From Nocardia sp. NRRL S-836 (lineage in GTDB: Bacteria; Actinomycetota; Actinomycetes; Mycobacteriales; Pseudonocardiaceae), in NCBI RefSeq assembly GCF_001279525.1, contig NZ_LGDY01000125.1:1-64000 (forward strand): a stretch of DNA of 64,000 nucleotides, read 5' to 3'. Below the pieces are notes generated by a model. That model was given only the letters and a program-made list of their open reading frames with translations. It searched no databases and had not been told where the DNA came from. The position numbers and the translations under genes were made by a program. The stretch's first letter is position 1. Each line of letters begins with the position of its first letter. Shown here piece by piece: positions 38,801 to 47,322 of this stretch.

Positions 38801-39736
38801 TCACCCGTTCTCGGCGAATTCCTTGGCGTGCCGGAGCGTCGTGAGGCTGTTGGTGCCCAGCGCGTGGCGGATGAGCTCACGAGCGCGCTCGATCGTGCCG
38901 TCCGCGCCCAGCACCTCGGGAACCACCTCCGGCCGGATGACGACCGTGTGGTGCGAGGTCGCCTCGATGCCGGCCTCCACGCCGTCGCCGATGTCCCGGA
39001 ACGTCCACCGGCCGACGTGCGCCGCCATGATCGGCGGGGTGCGCGTCTGCTTGTAGACGATGCCGTCGTAGGGCGTGCAGACCCGCACCGAGTGCGTGGT
39101 GTGGATCGACCCGTCCGGGCTGCGCGTGTCCATCTCCATGGACTGCACGCCGGTGACGGCTTCCGCCAGGTCGAGCCTCGCCACGTGCGGCAGGCGCTGC
39201 GGCCACAGGTCCGACCGGTACAGGAACTCGTAGACGTCCTTGCGGCTCGCGTGGATCGTGATGCTGTCGGAGAACGACAGCACCAGCTTGTCGAAGTCGT
39301 CGCCGTACTCGGCCGCCCGCTTCAGGGCGGCGAGCTCGGCGTCGCTGTTGTTGTTGACCGCGTTCAGGATGACCTCGACCGCCTCGGGCTGCGCCGCGGT
39401 GAAGTGGTGCAGCAGGTCGACCCTGGTCGCCGAGTCGGCGATGGGGGTGATCCGCCACTCCCCGCCCATCGACCTCACCGGCGCCGCCGAACGCTCCTGG
39501 TCGAACTTGATGTGCAGGTTCGCCGGATCGAGCTCGCGCCGGGAGGTCCACGTGCGCACATCACCGTTGGCGAACGCGTGCAACCGCAACCGTTCGGTCG
39601 AGCCGTCCCGTTCGAACACCTCGGCGTGCACCGTGGGTCCGAAGATGTACGGCCAGGTCGTCACGTCCGCGACCAGGTCGTACACCACCTTGGCGGGAGC
39701 CCCGACCATGACCGTGTGCGTGGTGGAATGAGTCAT
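38801..39736 (-). CDS. Di-domain aromatase/cyclase (SRPBCC)
   Basis: This polyketide aromatase/cyclase of 311 residues has two helix-grip (START/Bet v1-like) domains, about residues 1-150 and 155-311. The first opens THTVMVGAPAKVVYDLVADVTTWPYIFGPT; the second has SITIHASRKDVYEFLYRSDLWPQRLPHV. Di-domain enzymes (ActVII type) usually aromatise the first ring of C9-reduced polyketides, which fits the ActIII-type ketoreductase at 50435. The start ATG at 39736 lies 32 bases downstream of the ACP gene. Confidence 0.93.
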   Translation of the reverse strand: MTHSTTHTVMVGAPAKVVYDLVADVTTWPYIFGPTVHAEVFERDGSTERLRLHAFANGDVRTWTSRRELDPANLHIKFDQERSAAPVRSMGGEWRITPIADSATRVDLLHHFTAAQPEAVEVILNAVNNNSDAELAALKRAAEYGDDFDKLVLSFSDSITIHASRKDVYEFLYRSDLWPQRLPHVARLDLAEAVTGVQSMEMDTRSPDGSIHTTHSVRVCTPYDGIVYKQTRTPPIMAAHVGRWTFRDIGDGVEAGIEATSHHTVVIRPEVVPEVLGADGTIERARELIRHALGTNSLTTLRHAKEFAENG

Positions 39737-39768
39737 GTTCCCGTCTTCCCTTTCCGGCTCACCCGCGG

Positions 39769-40020
39769 TCAGGCCGCGAGGTCGCCGTTGACCTTGGCCA
39801 GCAGGTCGCGCGGGGTGTCGATGTGGGCGAGCTCGTCGTCGCCGACGGCGACGCCGTACTTCCGCTTGATCAGCGCCACGGTCTCGAGCAGGGCGAGCGA
39901 GTCGAAGCCCAGCTCCAGGAACGGCGTGTCGAGGATGTTCTGGCCGGCCTTGAACGAGTCGTCCTCGCCGGCAGCCTCGTTGAGGATCTCCTTGAGGCCC
40001 TCGATGGTCAGTGCGCTCAC
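39769..40020 (-). CDS. Type II PKS acyl carrier protein
   Basis: This 83-residue ACP has the phosphopantetheine attachment Ser41 in LELGFDSLALLETV. It holds the growing polyketide. It is the first gene of the minus-strand biosynthetic operon (ACP, aromatase/cyclase, small protein, HMGL-like, KS-alpha, KS-beta). A good purine-rich ribosome site (GGAAAGGAAG) precedes its ATG. The ACP-first order is less common than KS-CLF-ACP. Confidence 0.95.
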   Translation of the reverse strand: MSALTIEGLKEILNEAAGEDDSFKAGQNILDTPFLELGFDSLALLETVALIKRKYGVAVGDDELAHIDTPRDLLAKVNGDLAA

Positions 40021-40083
40021 GGCTTCTTCCTTTCCTCACCTGGGCGGTTTCGCGCGCCCTCACAGTGAGGTTGCCAGCACGGA

Positions 40084-40113
40084 CTGGTAGTCCACTGGAG
40101 GAGTCCTTGACAA
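40084..40113 (-). promoter_or_regulatory. Candidate promoter of the PKS core operon
   Basis: On the minus strand, TTGTCA (40113-40108), an 18-base spacer and TACCAG (40089-40084) resemble -35/-10 boxes, 64 bases upstream of the ACP start. Two GTTTT-containing repeats lie 20 bases apart at its upstream edge, where a SARP protein would be expected to bind. Confidence 0.3.
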
Positions 40114-40135
40114 AACCGTTGCGGCACAACGAAAA

Positions 40136-40164
40136 CGGCTCCCGCCACAGGGTGACGGGAGCCG
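40136..40164 (-). terminator. Terminator after the SARP gene
   Basis: The arm CGGCTCCCG (40136-40144) pairs with CGGGAGCCG (about 40156-40164). It lies just downstream of the SARP stop and separates it from the ACP operon on the same strand. Confidence 0.75.
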
Positions 40165-40177
40165 CTGGAGCGCAGGC

Positions 40178-40987
40178 TTAGGCGAAAAGTCCTTGCAGTT
40201 GCGCGGTTTCCTCGCGGTCGAGCCGCGGGTCCGAGGCCAGGATCGCGTGCTGCAGCTGCTGCAGCCGCGTCGACGGCTCGACGCCGAGCTCCTCGACGAG
40301 CGTGTTGCGCAACGCCTTGAAGGAGTCGAGCGCCTGCCACTGCCGGCCGGCGCGGAACAGCGAGATCATGTACTGCGCGCACAGGTGCTCGTTCATCGGG
40401 TGCTGCACGGTGAGGACCGCGAGCTCGCTCAGCATCGCCTTGTGCTTGCCCATCCGCAGGTCCGCGTCGATGCGGGTCTCCAGCGCGCTGAGCCGGGCCT
40501 CCTCCAGCCGGACCGCCTCGATGCCCAGCGGCATGCCGGGCCGCACGTCGACCACGGCCGGGCCGCGCCAGATCTCCAGCGCCGAGCGCAGCAACCGCGA
40601 CGCCGTCACGTGGTCCTCGGCGTCGTAGGCGCTGTGGCCCTCCCGCACGAGCCGCGTGAACCGGTGCGCGTCGACGGCCTCCTCCGGCACGTCGAGCAGG
40701 TAGCCGCCGTAGCGGGTGACCAGCACCTCTTTCGCCTCGCCGTCGTCGGACGCGGCCAGCGCGTCCCCGATCAGCCTGCGCAGCTGCAGGATGTAGGTCT
40801 GCAACGTGGTGCGCGCGCTGCGCGGCGGGCGGTCACCCCACAGCTCCTCGACGAGCGTCGGCACCTGCACGACCTGCCCCGCGTTCAACGCGAGCAGCGC
40901 CAGGATCTGGCGCGGCTTGGCCGCGGACGGAACGACCGACCTGCCGTTGACCGTGGCTTCCACCAGACCGAGGACCTTGATCTGCAT
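40178..40987 (-). CDS. SARP-family transcriptional activator
   Basis: This pathway-specific Streptomyces antibiotic regulatory protein has 269 residues. The N-terminal OmpR-type winged helix (MQIKVLGLVEATVNGR, KPRQILALLALNAG, TLVEELWGDRPPRSA) is followed by a bacterial transcriptional activation domain ending near LVEELGVEPSTRLQQL. The ATG at 40987 has GGAGGG upstream and is preferred to the frame start at 41029. It is divergent from the RiPP-like operon and upstream of the ACP operon, so it probably activates one or both. Confidence 0.92.
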   Translation of the reverse strand: MQIKVLGLVEATVNGRSVVPSAAKPRQILALLALNAGQVVQVPTLVEELWGDRPPRSARTTLQTYILQLRRLIGDALAASDDGEAKEVLVTRYGGYLLDVPEEAVDAHRFTRLVREGHSAYDAEDHVTASRLLRSALEIWRGPAVVDVRPGMPLGIEAVRLEEARLSALETRIDADLRMGKHKAMLSELAVLTVQHPMNEHLCAQYMISLFRAGRQWQALDSFKALRNTLVEELGVEPSTRLQQLQHAILASDPRLDREETAQLQGLFA

Positions 40988-41207
40988 CGTCGTCCCTCCT
41001 CCGCGATCGTGCTGTGAACTCATGGACAAGTTGACCGCATCAGGACGCGAAAGGGCAGTGTGCCGACCACCAAACCGGGATGAAGTCGGCCCGCCGCGGG
41101 TATGAGAACTTCACATGTCCGCACATTAGTGGGTAACTACCGGGTTTCCCCTGGTGAGAACGAACATTGGTGCCATCACCACTGAGGCACACGCTCCGGG
41201 AGCCGAC
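40988..41207. promoter_or_regulatory. Divergent intergenic control region between SARP and RiPP-like operon
   Basis: This 220-bp region carries no gene and is comparatively A/T-rich near 41100-41150. It contains an inverted repeat TGAAGT (41080-41085) / ACTTCA (41107-41112). It must hold the promoters of both the SARP gene (minus) and the precursor peptide gene (plus). I could not identify firm -35/-10 pairs. Confidence 0.5.
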
Positions 41208-41393
41208 ATGTCTGACAGACCTGCGTTCGAACTCATCCTCTCCCTTTCCGAGTCGCACGGCGACGACGACGCGGTGCTCGCGATCTACGACTTCGATCGC
41301 CCGACGCACGTCGGCGACAGCGCGCTCGCGTACTTCAGCATCTGCAGCGGGCCCGGTACCCGCGACCGCTCAGCCGGGTCGCTGGCCGCCTGA
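41208..41393 (+). CDS. Putative RiPP (azole/azoline) precursor peptide
   Basis: This 61-residue peptide has an acidic, hydrophobic leader-like part (FELILSLSESHGDDDAVLAI, residues 7-26). Its C-terminal part is rich in cyclisable residues: Ser44, Cys46, Ser47, Thr51, Ser55 and Ser58, with Gly and Pro between. GGGAG precedes the ATG by six bases, and codon bias is strongly coding. It lies 16 bases before the fused cyclodehydratase gene, the usual precursor position. No homologue is recognised; the assignment is from context and composition. Confidence 0.6.
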   Translation: MSDRPAFELILSLSESHGDDDAVLAIYDFDRPTHVGDSALAYFSICSGPGTRDRSAGSLAA

Positions 41394-41409
41394 GCGTCCG
41401 GACCAGGCC

Positions 41410-43659
41410 GTGAGCGAGCTCATCGGGTTCAAACGACACCTGCGCACCGAGATCGTGCGCGGGGAGGCCGTCTACCTGTTCTCCGAGAACGGGGTGACGG
41501 CGCTGCGCGGGCCGCACGTGGAAGTGATAGCCCCGTTGCTCGACGGCACGAGGGACCTCACCGCTCTGCTGAGCGAGATGCCCGAGCACGTGCCCGCCGA
41601 GCACGTGGGACGCGTGCTGACGCAGCTCGGTGCCGCCGGGCTCATCGGCACGCGTGGACCCGATGACCACCCCGGCGACCCCGCCACCCGTGCGGCGACG
41701 CTGGCCTACTGGGACGCGGCGGGCCTGGACGCCGCTTGCGCGCTCACCAACACGACCACCGCACGCGTGCGACTCGTCGCCGTGGGCGGTGCGGAGACCG
41801 CCTCGATGGCCAGGTCGCTGCGTCGTGCGGGGCTCGTCCTCAGCGCCGAGGACGAGCAGGGTGCCGCACTCACCGTCGTGGTCTGCGACGACTACCTCGC
41901 ACCCGGCCTGCGGGAGGTCGAGGAGTCGCACCGCGCCACGGGCACACCGTGGCTGCTCACGAAGCCGACCGGCACGCAGGTGTGGGTCGGACCGATCTTC
42001 ACGCCGGGTGAGGGCGCCTGCTGGCGCTGCCTCGCGACCCGGTTGTCGGCCAACCGGCCGGCCGAGGCGCACGTCCAGGCCCGCTGCGGACAGCGCGGTC
42101 CCGCGGCCAGGCCCGACGTGCGGCTGCCGTCCGCGACCGCCACCGCCGTCGAGGTCGCCTCGCTGGAGGCCACCAAGTGGCTCGCCGGTCATCGGCACGC
42201 CGGCCAGCGCGAGGTGTGGGCGTGCGACAGCCTCACCCTGCGGACCTCGCACCACCAGGTCAGGGCCCTGCCGCAGTGTCCTGACTGCGGTGACCCCGAC
42301 CTCGTGCGGCAGCAGGCGCACCGGCCGGTCGTGATCGGGCCGAGGCCCAAGCGCTCACGCGACGGCGGCGGCCACCGGTCCGCGACGCCCGGCGAGGTGC
42401 TCGACGCGTACCGCCACCTGATCAGCCCCTTCACCGGCGTGGTCAAGGAGGTCCGGCGCGACTCGCGCGGCCCCGGCATGTTCCACGCCTACCGCTCCGG
42501 GCTGAACCACGCCGCCGGCGCCGGTGGGTTCGAGGGACTGCGCTCGACCCTGCGGTGCGAGAACGGCGGCAAGGGCGTCACGGCGCTCGACGCCGAGGTC
42601 GGCGCCCTGTGCGAGGCCCTGGAGCGCTACAGCGCCGGCTACCAGGGCGACGAGGCACGGGTCCGCGGCAGCCTCCGCACCCTCGGCGACGAGGCGGTGC
42701 ACCCCGACACCTTCCAGCTCTACCACCCGCGGCAGTTCGAGCACCGGACGGAGTGGAACCAGGCGCATTCGCCGTTCCAGCACGTCGCGGAGCCGTTCGA
42801 CGAGAACGCCGTGCTCGACTGGACGCCGGTGTGGTCGCTGACGAACCAGTGCCACAAGCTCATGCCGACCTCGTCGCTGTACTACGGCGCGCCCACGCCG
42901 CCGTCGATCGTGGCGAGCTCCAACGGGTGCGCGGCGGGCAGCAGCGTCGAGGACGCCACGCTGCAGGGCGTGCTGGAGCTCGTGGAACGCGACGCGGTCG
43001 CGTTGTGGTGGTACAACCGCAGCTCCGTGCCCGCCGTGGACCTGGACGCCGCGGGTGACTCGTTCGTGGACGAGCTGCGCGAGGTCTACGCCGAGCTCGG
43101 CCGGGAGCTGTGGGTGCTGGACGTGACCTCCGACCTCGGTGTGCCGGTGCTGGCCGCGGTGTCCCGCCGGATCGACGGGCCGCGCGAGGACATCATGTTC
43201 GGCTTCGGCGCCCACCTGGACCCGCGGTGCGCACTGCGCAGGGCACTCACCGAGCTCAACCAGGTGATGCCCGCGATCCTCGGCCTCGACGACGCCGGAC
43301 GGCGCGCGCTCGACGTGGACCTGCGGGACTGGCTGGGCGGCGCGACGCTGGAGAACCAGCCCTACCTCGCGCCCAGCGGTGCGCCCGCCCCGCGCCACGC
43401 CTACGCGCGCCAGCCCGACCTCGGCGAGGACGTGCGGACGGTGCGCGAACGGATCGAGACGGCGGGGATGGAGCTGCTCGTGCTCGACCAGACCCGGCCT
43501 GACGTGGGACTACCTGTTGTCAAGACGATCGTTCCCGGCCTGCGGCCCTTCTGGTCGAGGCTCGCTCCAGGGCGGCTCTACGACGTTCCGGTAGCACTGG
43601 GACGTGCACAGAGACCGGCGAGGTACGACGAGCTGAACCCGATCCCGATGTTCATGTGA
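41410..43659 (+). CDS. Fused TOMM cyclodehydratase: leader-binding/E1-like domain plus YcaO
   Basis: This 749-residue fusion should cyclise Ser/Thr/Cys of a precursor to azolines with ATP. Residues 1-80 look like a winged-helix leader-recognition element (FKRHLRTEIVRGEAVYLFSE). The E1-like middle has a zinc tetrad, Cys204/Cys207 (CWRC) and Cys290/Cys293 (CPDC). From about residue 345 comes a YcaO domain with GKGVTALDAEVGALCEALER, SSNGCAAGSSVEDATLQG and LELVERDAVALWWYN. It ends ELNPIPMFM, close to the Pro-rich YcaO C-terminus. The start is GTG 41410. It overlaps the next gene. Confidence 0.88.
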   Translation: MSELIGFKRHLRTEIVRGEAVYLFSENGVTALRGPHVEVIAPLLDGTRDLTALLSEMPEHVPAEHVGRVLTQLGAAGLIGTRGPDDHPGDPATRAATLAYWDAAGLDAACALTNTTTARVRLVAVGGAETASMARSLRRAGLVLSAEDEQGAALTVVVCDDYLAPGLREVEESHRATGTPWLLTKPTGTQVWVGPIFTPGEGACWRCLATRLSANRPAEAHVQARCGQRGPAARPDVRLPSATATAVEVASLEATKWLAGHRHAGQREVWACDSLTLRTSHHQVRALPQCPDCGDPDLVRQQAHRPVVIGPRPKRSRDGGGHRSATPGEVLDAYRHLISPFTGVVKEVRRDSRGPGMFHAYRSGLNHAAGAGGFEGLRSTLRCENGGKGVTALDAEVGALCEALERYSAGYQGDEARVRGSLRTLGDEAVHPDTFQLYHPRQFEHRTEWNQAHSPFQHVAEPFDENAVLDWTPVWSLTNQCHKLMPTSSLYYGAPTPPSIVASSNGCAAGSSVEDATLQGVLELVERDAVALWWYNRSSVPAVDLDAAGDSFVDELREVYAELGRELWVLDVTSDLGVPVLAAVSRRIDGPREDIMFGFGAHLDPRCALRRALTELNQVMPAILGLDDAGRRALDVDLRDWLGGATLENQPYLAPSGAPAPRHAYARQPDLGEDVRTVRERIETAGMELLVLDQTRPDVGLPVVKTIVPGLRPFWSRLAPGRLYDVPVALGRAQRPARYDELNPIPMFM

Positions 43660-44366
43660 TCCACTTCCGCGGAAGCCGGGGTACTGCCGTGAAATCACAC
43701 ATCCCTTCGGCTCGGCCGCTGTGGTCGCTGCTCGAGGACGCGGTCGTGGAGAGCGATCCGGAACGCGGCCACCTCACCGTGCACGGCCGGTGGGGCGACA
43801 TCCTGCTGCACGACGAGAGCCCCGTGGTGCTGGAGGCGTTGCACCGCATGACGCTCGGGCCGGTCTCGCTGGAGAACATCCCCGCGCTGCACGAGAACTT
43901 CGTGAGCTGGAAGTCGGGCACCGGGCGGCCCTGCCAGATGTGGCGCAGGCTCAAGCAGACGCTCGACCAGCTCGGCGGCTGCGTCATCCCCTCGCTCGGC
44001 CTCGACGACGGGGTGGGCCCCATCCTCTCGGTGGTGGCGATCGCGGGCGACGCGGTCTTCACCCTGCCGCACATCCCGCACTCGCAGCCGATCAGCATCC
44101 TGGCCGACACCAGCATCGAGGGCCTCAACGGCGACCAGGCGATGGTGTGCCCCGGTCTGGACTACCAGGTGACGCTGCACCGGGCGCCCGCCACCGAGAT
44201 CGCGAAGTCGCTGATGCACTCGCCGTCGTCCACGATCGCCGAGATCGCGAACAACCTGCAGGTCGAGCGGCTGATCGTGGCCGACGTCGTCGCCTACATC
44301 GCGGGCGCGGGATTCATCGTGTTACCGCCGGGTGAAATCGGGTCGGCGGCGTGCGCTGATGGGTAG
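43656..44366 (+). CDS. SagB-N-terminal-like RiPP accessory protein without FMN domain
   Basis: This 236-residue protein resembles the N-terminal half of SagB-type azoline dehydrogenases. A strand-rich start (GHLTVHGRWGDILLHDES), a helical middle with MWRRLKQTLDQLGGCV, and a winged-helix-like end (STIAEIANNLQVERLIVADV) follow in order. The FMN nitroreductase domain that should follow is missing. GTG 43656 overlaps the YcaO stop by four bases; GTG 43689 is an alternative. It may assist peptide binding. The family assignment is tentative. Confidence 0.6.
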   Translation: MIHFRGSRGTAVKSHIPSARPLWSLLEDAVVESDPERGHLTVHGRWGDILLHDESPVVLEALHRMTLGPVSLENIPALHENFVSWKSGTGRPCQMWRRLKQTLDQLGGCVIPSLGLDDGVGPILSVVAIAGDAVFTLPHIPHSQPISILADTSIEGLNGDQAMVCPGLDYQVTLHRAPATEIAKSLMHSPSSTIAEIANNLQVERLIVADVVAYIAGAGFIVLPPGEIGSAACADG

Positions 44367-46710
44367 CATGGCCAGCGGTGACGCCTCGGACCCTCGGCAA
44401 GGAGTGGATGTGGCAGTTCGCCCGGACCCTGATGTCCGGCGGGAGTACCCACGGATCGCCCCACGGCTCGTCCTGCTGGTGCTTTGCGTCGTCTTCAGCG
44501 GCTACTTCGTCAGCGCCTTCACCTACGTGCTCGCCGGCACGACCGCGCTGCACACCCTGCTCATGGCAGCGGCGACGCTCCTGGCGATCGCGTTCCTGCA
44601 GTTCCGGATCATCAGCAACCCGAACGCCGACGTGCGGGGCCGGGCGGGACTGATCGCGCTGCTGGTCCACGGCGTGCTGTCGTTCGGCGGGCTCGCGGTC
44701 TTCGGCCAGGGCTGGACGACCATGGTCAGCCTCTTCGCGGGCTCCGCCGTGCTCGTGCTGCGCCCCGCGATCGCGTGGCCGGTCTTCGTCACCGTCTGCG
44801 TGGCGGCCGGTGCGGCCCAGTGGCGGTTCAACCACGACCTGGCGCACGTCGCGTACACGGCGAACATCGTCATGGTCACCGGCCTGGTCGTGTACGCCCT
44901 GTCGCGCCTGCGGTCGCTCGTGGAGGAGCTCGACAAGGCCAGGTCCGCCCTCGCCGGCACCGCCGTGACCCAGGAACGCCTCCGGTTCGCCCGCGACCTG
45001 CACAACCTGCTCGGCTACCGGCTCTCCGCGATCACGCTCAAGACCGAGGTCGTCCACCGGATGATGGCCGGCCGCGCCGACGAGGCGCGCCAGGAGCTGT
45101 CCGGGGTCATCGAGGTCTCCCGGCAGGCGCTGGCCGACGTCCGCTCGGTGGCGTCGAGCTACCGCGAGCTCTCCCTCGACGACGAGCTGTCGTCCGCCCG
45201 TTCCGTCCTCGACGCGGCGGGCCTGGCCGTGACGGTCGAGGCGCAGCGGACCGGCGATGCCTCGCCGAAGGTGCGCACGCTGCTGGCGACCGTGCTGCGC
45301 GAGGGCGTCACGAACGTGCTGCAGCACAGCAAGGCCGAGCACTGCGCCATCACGGTCTCCCCGGCCGGTGACGCGGTGGTCATCGACATCGTCAACGACG
45401 GCGTCCCGCCCGGTCGTGCCGCCGAGCACGGCAACGGCATCGGCACCCTCGCCGGCCGCGTCGAGGCGCTGGGCGGCACGCTCACCGCGGGCCCCCGCGC
45501 CGACGGCACCTACCGGCTGCGGGCCGAGGTCCCCGCGCGCAGCAGCGGCCCGGCCGAGTCGTGGGAACCGGCACCGCCGGCCACCCGCCGCCGCGCACCC
45601 CGCATCGCGCCCAGGCTGGCGACGCTGCTGACGGCCGTGCTGTTCATCGGCTACACGACCGGCGCGCTGACCCTGGTGTGGCACTCCGGCCTGCCCGAAC
45701 CGTCGATGTTCCTCGCCGGGGCGGGCGTGGTGTGCTCGCTGGTGCTGGTGCTCGGCTACTTCGGCAGGCCGGACATCGAGGTCAGCTCCCGGCTCGGGTA
45801 CGGGCTGCTGGCGGCGATGTTCGTCCTCACCTACACGCCGATCCTCGTGTTCGGCAGTCCGTGGCTGGGGATGCCCGGCTTCCTCGCCGGTGTCGCGCTG
45901 CTGGTGCTGCCGCCGCGCACCGGCGTTGTCGCGTTCGCGGCCATCGTCGTCAGCGTCGGGCTGCTCTACACCTTCGAGCCGGGCGGTGGCGACCTCGTCA
46001 GCAGCGCCTACGGCTTCATCTCCACCACGAACATCGGTCTCGTCGTCTGGGCGATCACCCGGCTGCGCGCGATGGTGTCGCAGCTGCACGACGCGCGGTC
46101 CGAGCTGGCCGAGCTGGCCGTCACCAAGGAACGCCTGCGGTTCGCCCGCGACCTGCACGACCTGCTCGGCTTCAGCCTTTCCGCGATCACGCTGAAGAGC
46201 GAGCTGTCCCGCCGGCTGATCGGCAAGGACGACGAGCGGGCACGCCAGGAGCTGACCGAGATCCTGCAGATCTCCCGGCAGGCGCTCGCCGACGTCCGCG
46301 CGGTCGCGTCGAGCTACCGCGAGCTCTCGCTGGCCACCGAGACGGAGTCGGCGCGGGCCCTGCTCGCGGCGGCCGACATCGAGGTGAGCATGAACCTCGA
46401 CCAGTGCGAGCTGTCGCAGGAGGTCCGCACGACGCTCGCCACCGTGCTGCGCGAGGGCGTGACGAACCTGCTGCGCCACAGCAAGGCCGAGCACTGCGAG
46501 ATCAGCCTGGTGCGCGGCGGCGACCGGCTCACGATGGTGATCGTGAACGACGGGCTCACGGGGCACCGCGAACCCGCAGCGAGCGCGGCGGGCGGCAACG
46601 GGATCGACAACCTGACCGCGCGCATCGCCGACATCGGCGGCACGCTGGAGGCCGGCGCGATCTCCCCGGACACCTACCGGTTGCAGGCGGAGATCCCGCT
46701 GTCGCGCTGA
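44359..46710 (+). CDS. Tandem double histidine kinase (DesK/NarX-type modules)
   Basis: This 783-residue protein contains two complete sensor kinases in series. Each module has about five to six membrane helices, a HisKA_3 dimerisation box and an ATPase domain. His215 is in FARDLHNLLGYRLSAITLK and His600 in FARDLHDLLGFSLSAITLK. N-boxes EGVTNVLQHSKAEHC and EGVTNLLRHSKAEHC and G-boxes GNGIGTL and GNGIDNL are both intact. The ATG at 44359 overlaps the preceding stop; GTG 44404 is an alternative. The likely partner is the converging response regulator. Confidence 0.9.
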   Translation: MGSMASGDASDPRQGVDVAVRPDPDVRREYPRIAPRLVLLVLCVVFSGYFVSAFTYVLAGTTALHTLLMAAATLLAIAFLQFRIISNPNADVRGRAGLIALLVHGVLSFGGLAVFGQGWTTMVSLFAGSAVLVLRPAIAWPVFVTVCVAAGAAQWRFNHDLAHVAYTANIVMVTGLVVYALSRLRSLVEELDKARSALAGTAVTQERLRFARDLHNLLGYRLSAITLKTEVVHRMMAGRADEARQELSGVIEVSRQALADVRSVASSYRELSLDDELSSARSVLDAAGLAVTVEAQRTGDASPKVRTLLATVLREGVTNVLQHSKAEHCAITVSPAGDAVVIDIVNDGVPPGRAAEHGNGIGTLAGRVEALGGTLTAGPRADGTYRLRAEVPARSSGPAESWEPAPPATRRRAPRIAPRLATLLTAVLFIGYTTGALTLVWHSGLPEPSMFLAGAGVVCSLVLVLGYFGRPDIEVSSRLGYGLLAAMFVLTYTPILVFGSPWLGMPGFLAGVALLVLPPRTGVVAFAAIVVSVGLLYTFEPGGGDLVSSAYGFISTTNIGLVVWAITRLRAMVSQLHDARSELAELAVTKERLRFARDLHDLLGFSLSAITLKSELSRRLIGKDDERARQELTEILQISRQALADVRAVASSYRELSLATETESARALLAAADIEVSMNLDQCELSQEVRTTLATVLREGVTNLLRHSKAEHCEISLVRGGDRLTMVIVNDGLTGHREPAASAAGGNGIDNLTARIADIGGTLEAGAISPDTYRLQAEIPLSR

Positions 46711-46716
46711 GGCCCG

Positions 46717-47322
46717 TCAGATCCAGCCGGCGTCCTGGGCGATCAGGATCGCGTCGACCCGGTTGCGGGCGTTCAGCTTGCTGATGACCATGGTCAGGTA
46801 GTTGCGCACGGTGCCCACCGACAACGACAGGACCTGGGCGATGTCCGGTGCGTCCGTCCCGCTCGCGGCCAGCCGCAGCACGTCGAGCTCACGGTCGGTG
46901 AGCGGGCATTCGCCCTGGTCCCAGGCGGCTAACGCGAGCTGGCTGTCCACCACCCGCTTGCCCTGCTGCACGTCGCGGATGGCCGCGGCGAGCTGGGCGG
47001 GTGGTGCGTCCTTGAGGATGAAGCCGTCGACCCTGGCGGCGAGCGCCTTGCGCAGCGTGCCCGGCCGGGCGAGGCTCGTCAGCATCAGCGTGCGGACCTC
47101 GGGCAGGGTCTCGCGGATCGTCCCGGCGGCGGTCAGGCCGTCCAGGATCGGCAGGTCGATGTCGATGACGGCGACGTCCGGCCGGTGCTGGCGGACCATG
47201 GCCACGATCTTGTCGCCGGAGTCCACCTCCGCGACCACCTCGATGTCGGGCTCGAGGTTGAGCAGGGCCACCAGAGCGCCCCGGACCATGTGCATGTCCT
47301 CGGCCAGCAAGACCCTGATCAT
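46717..47322 (-). CDS. NarL/LuxR-family response regulator
   Basis: This 201-residue regulator has a receiver domain with phospho-acceptor Asp54 (AVIDIDLPILDGL), acidic pair in LLAEDMHMV, and Lys in FILKDAPPAQ. A C-terminal LuxR helix-turn-helix follows (LTDRELDVLRLAASG, LSLSVGTVRNYL). It converges on the tandem kinase gene with a six-base gap, and the pair would form a two-component system. The DNA targets are unknown but could include the RiPP-like or PKS operons. Confidence 0.93.
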   Translation of the reverse strand: MIRVLLAEDMHMVRGALVALLNLEPDIEVVAEVDSGDKIVAMVRQHRPDVAVIDIDLPILDGLTAAGTIRETLPEVRTLMLTSLARPGTLRKALAARVDGFILKDAPPAQLAAAIRDVQQGKRVVDSQLALAAWDQGECPLTDRELDVLRLAASGTDAPDIAQVLSLSVGTVRNYLTMVISKLNARNRVDAILIAQDAGWI

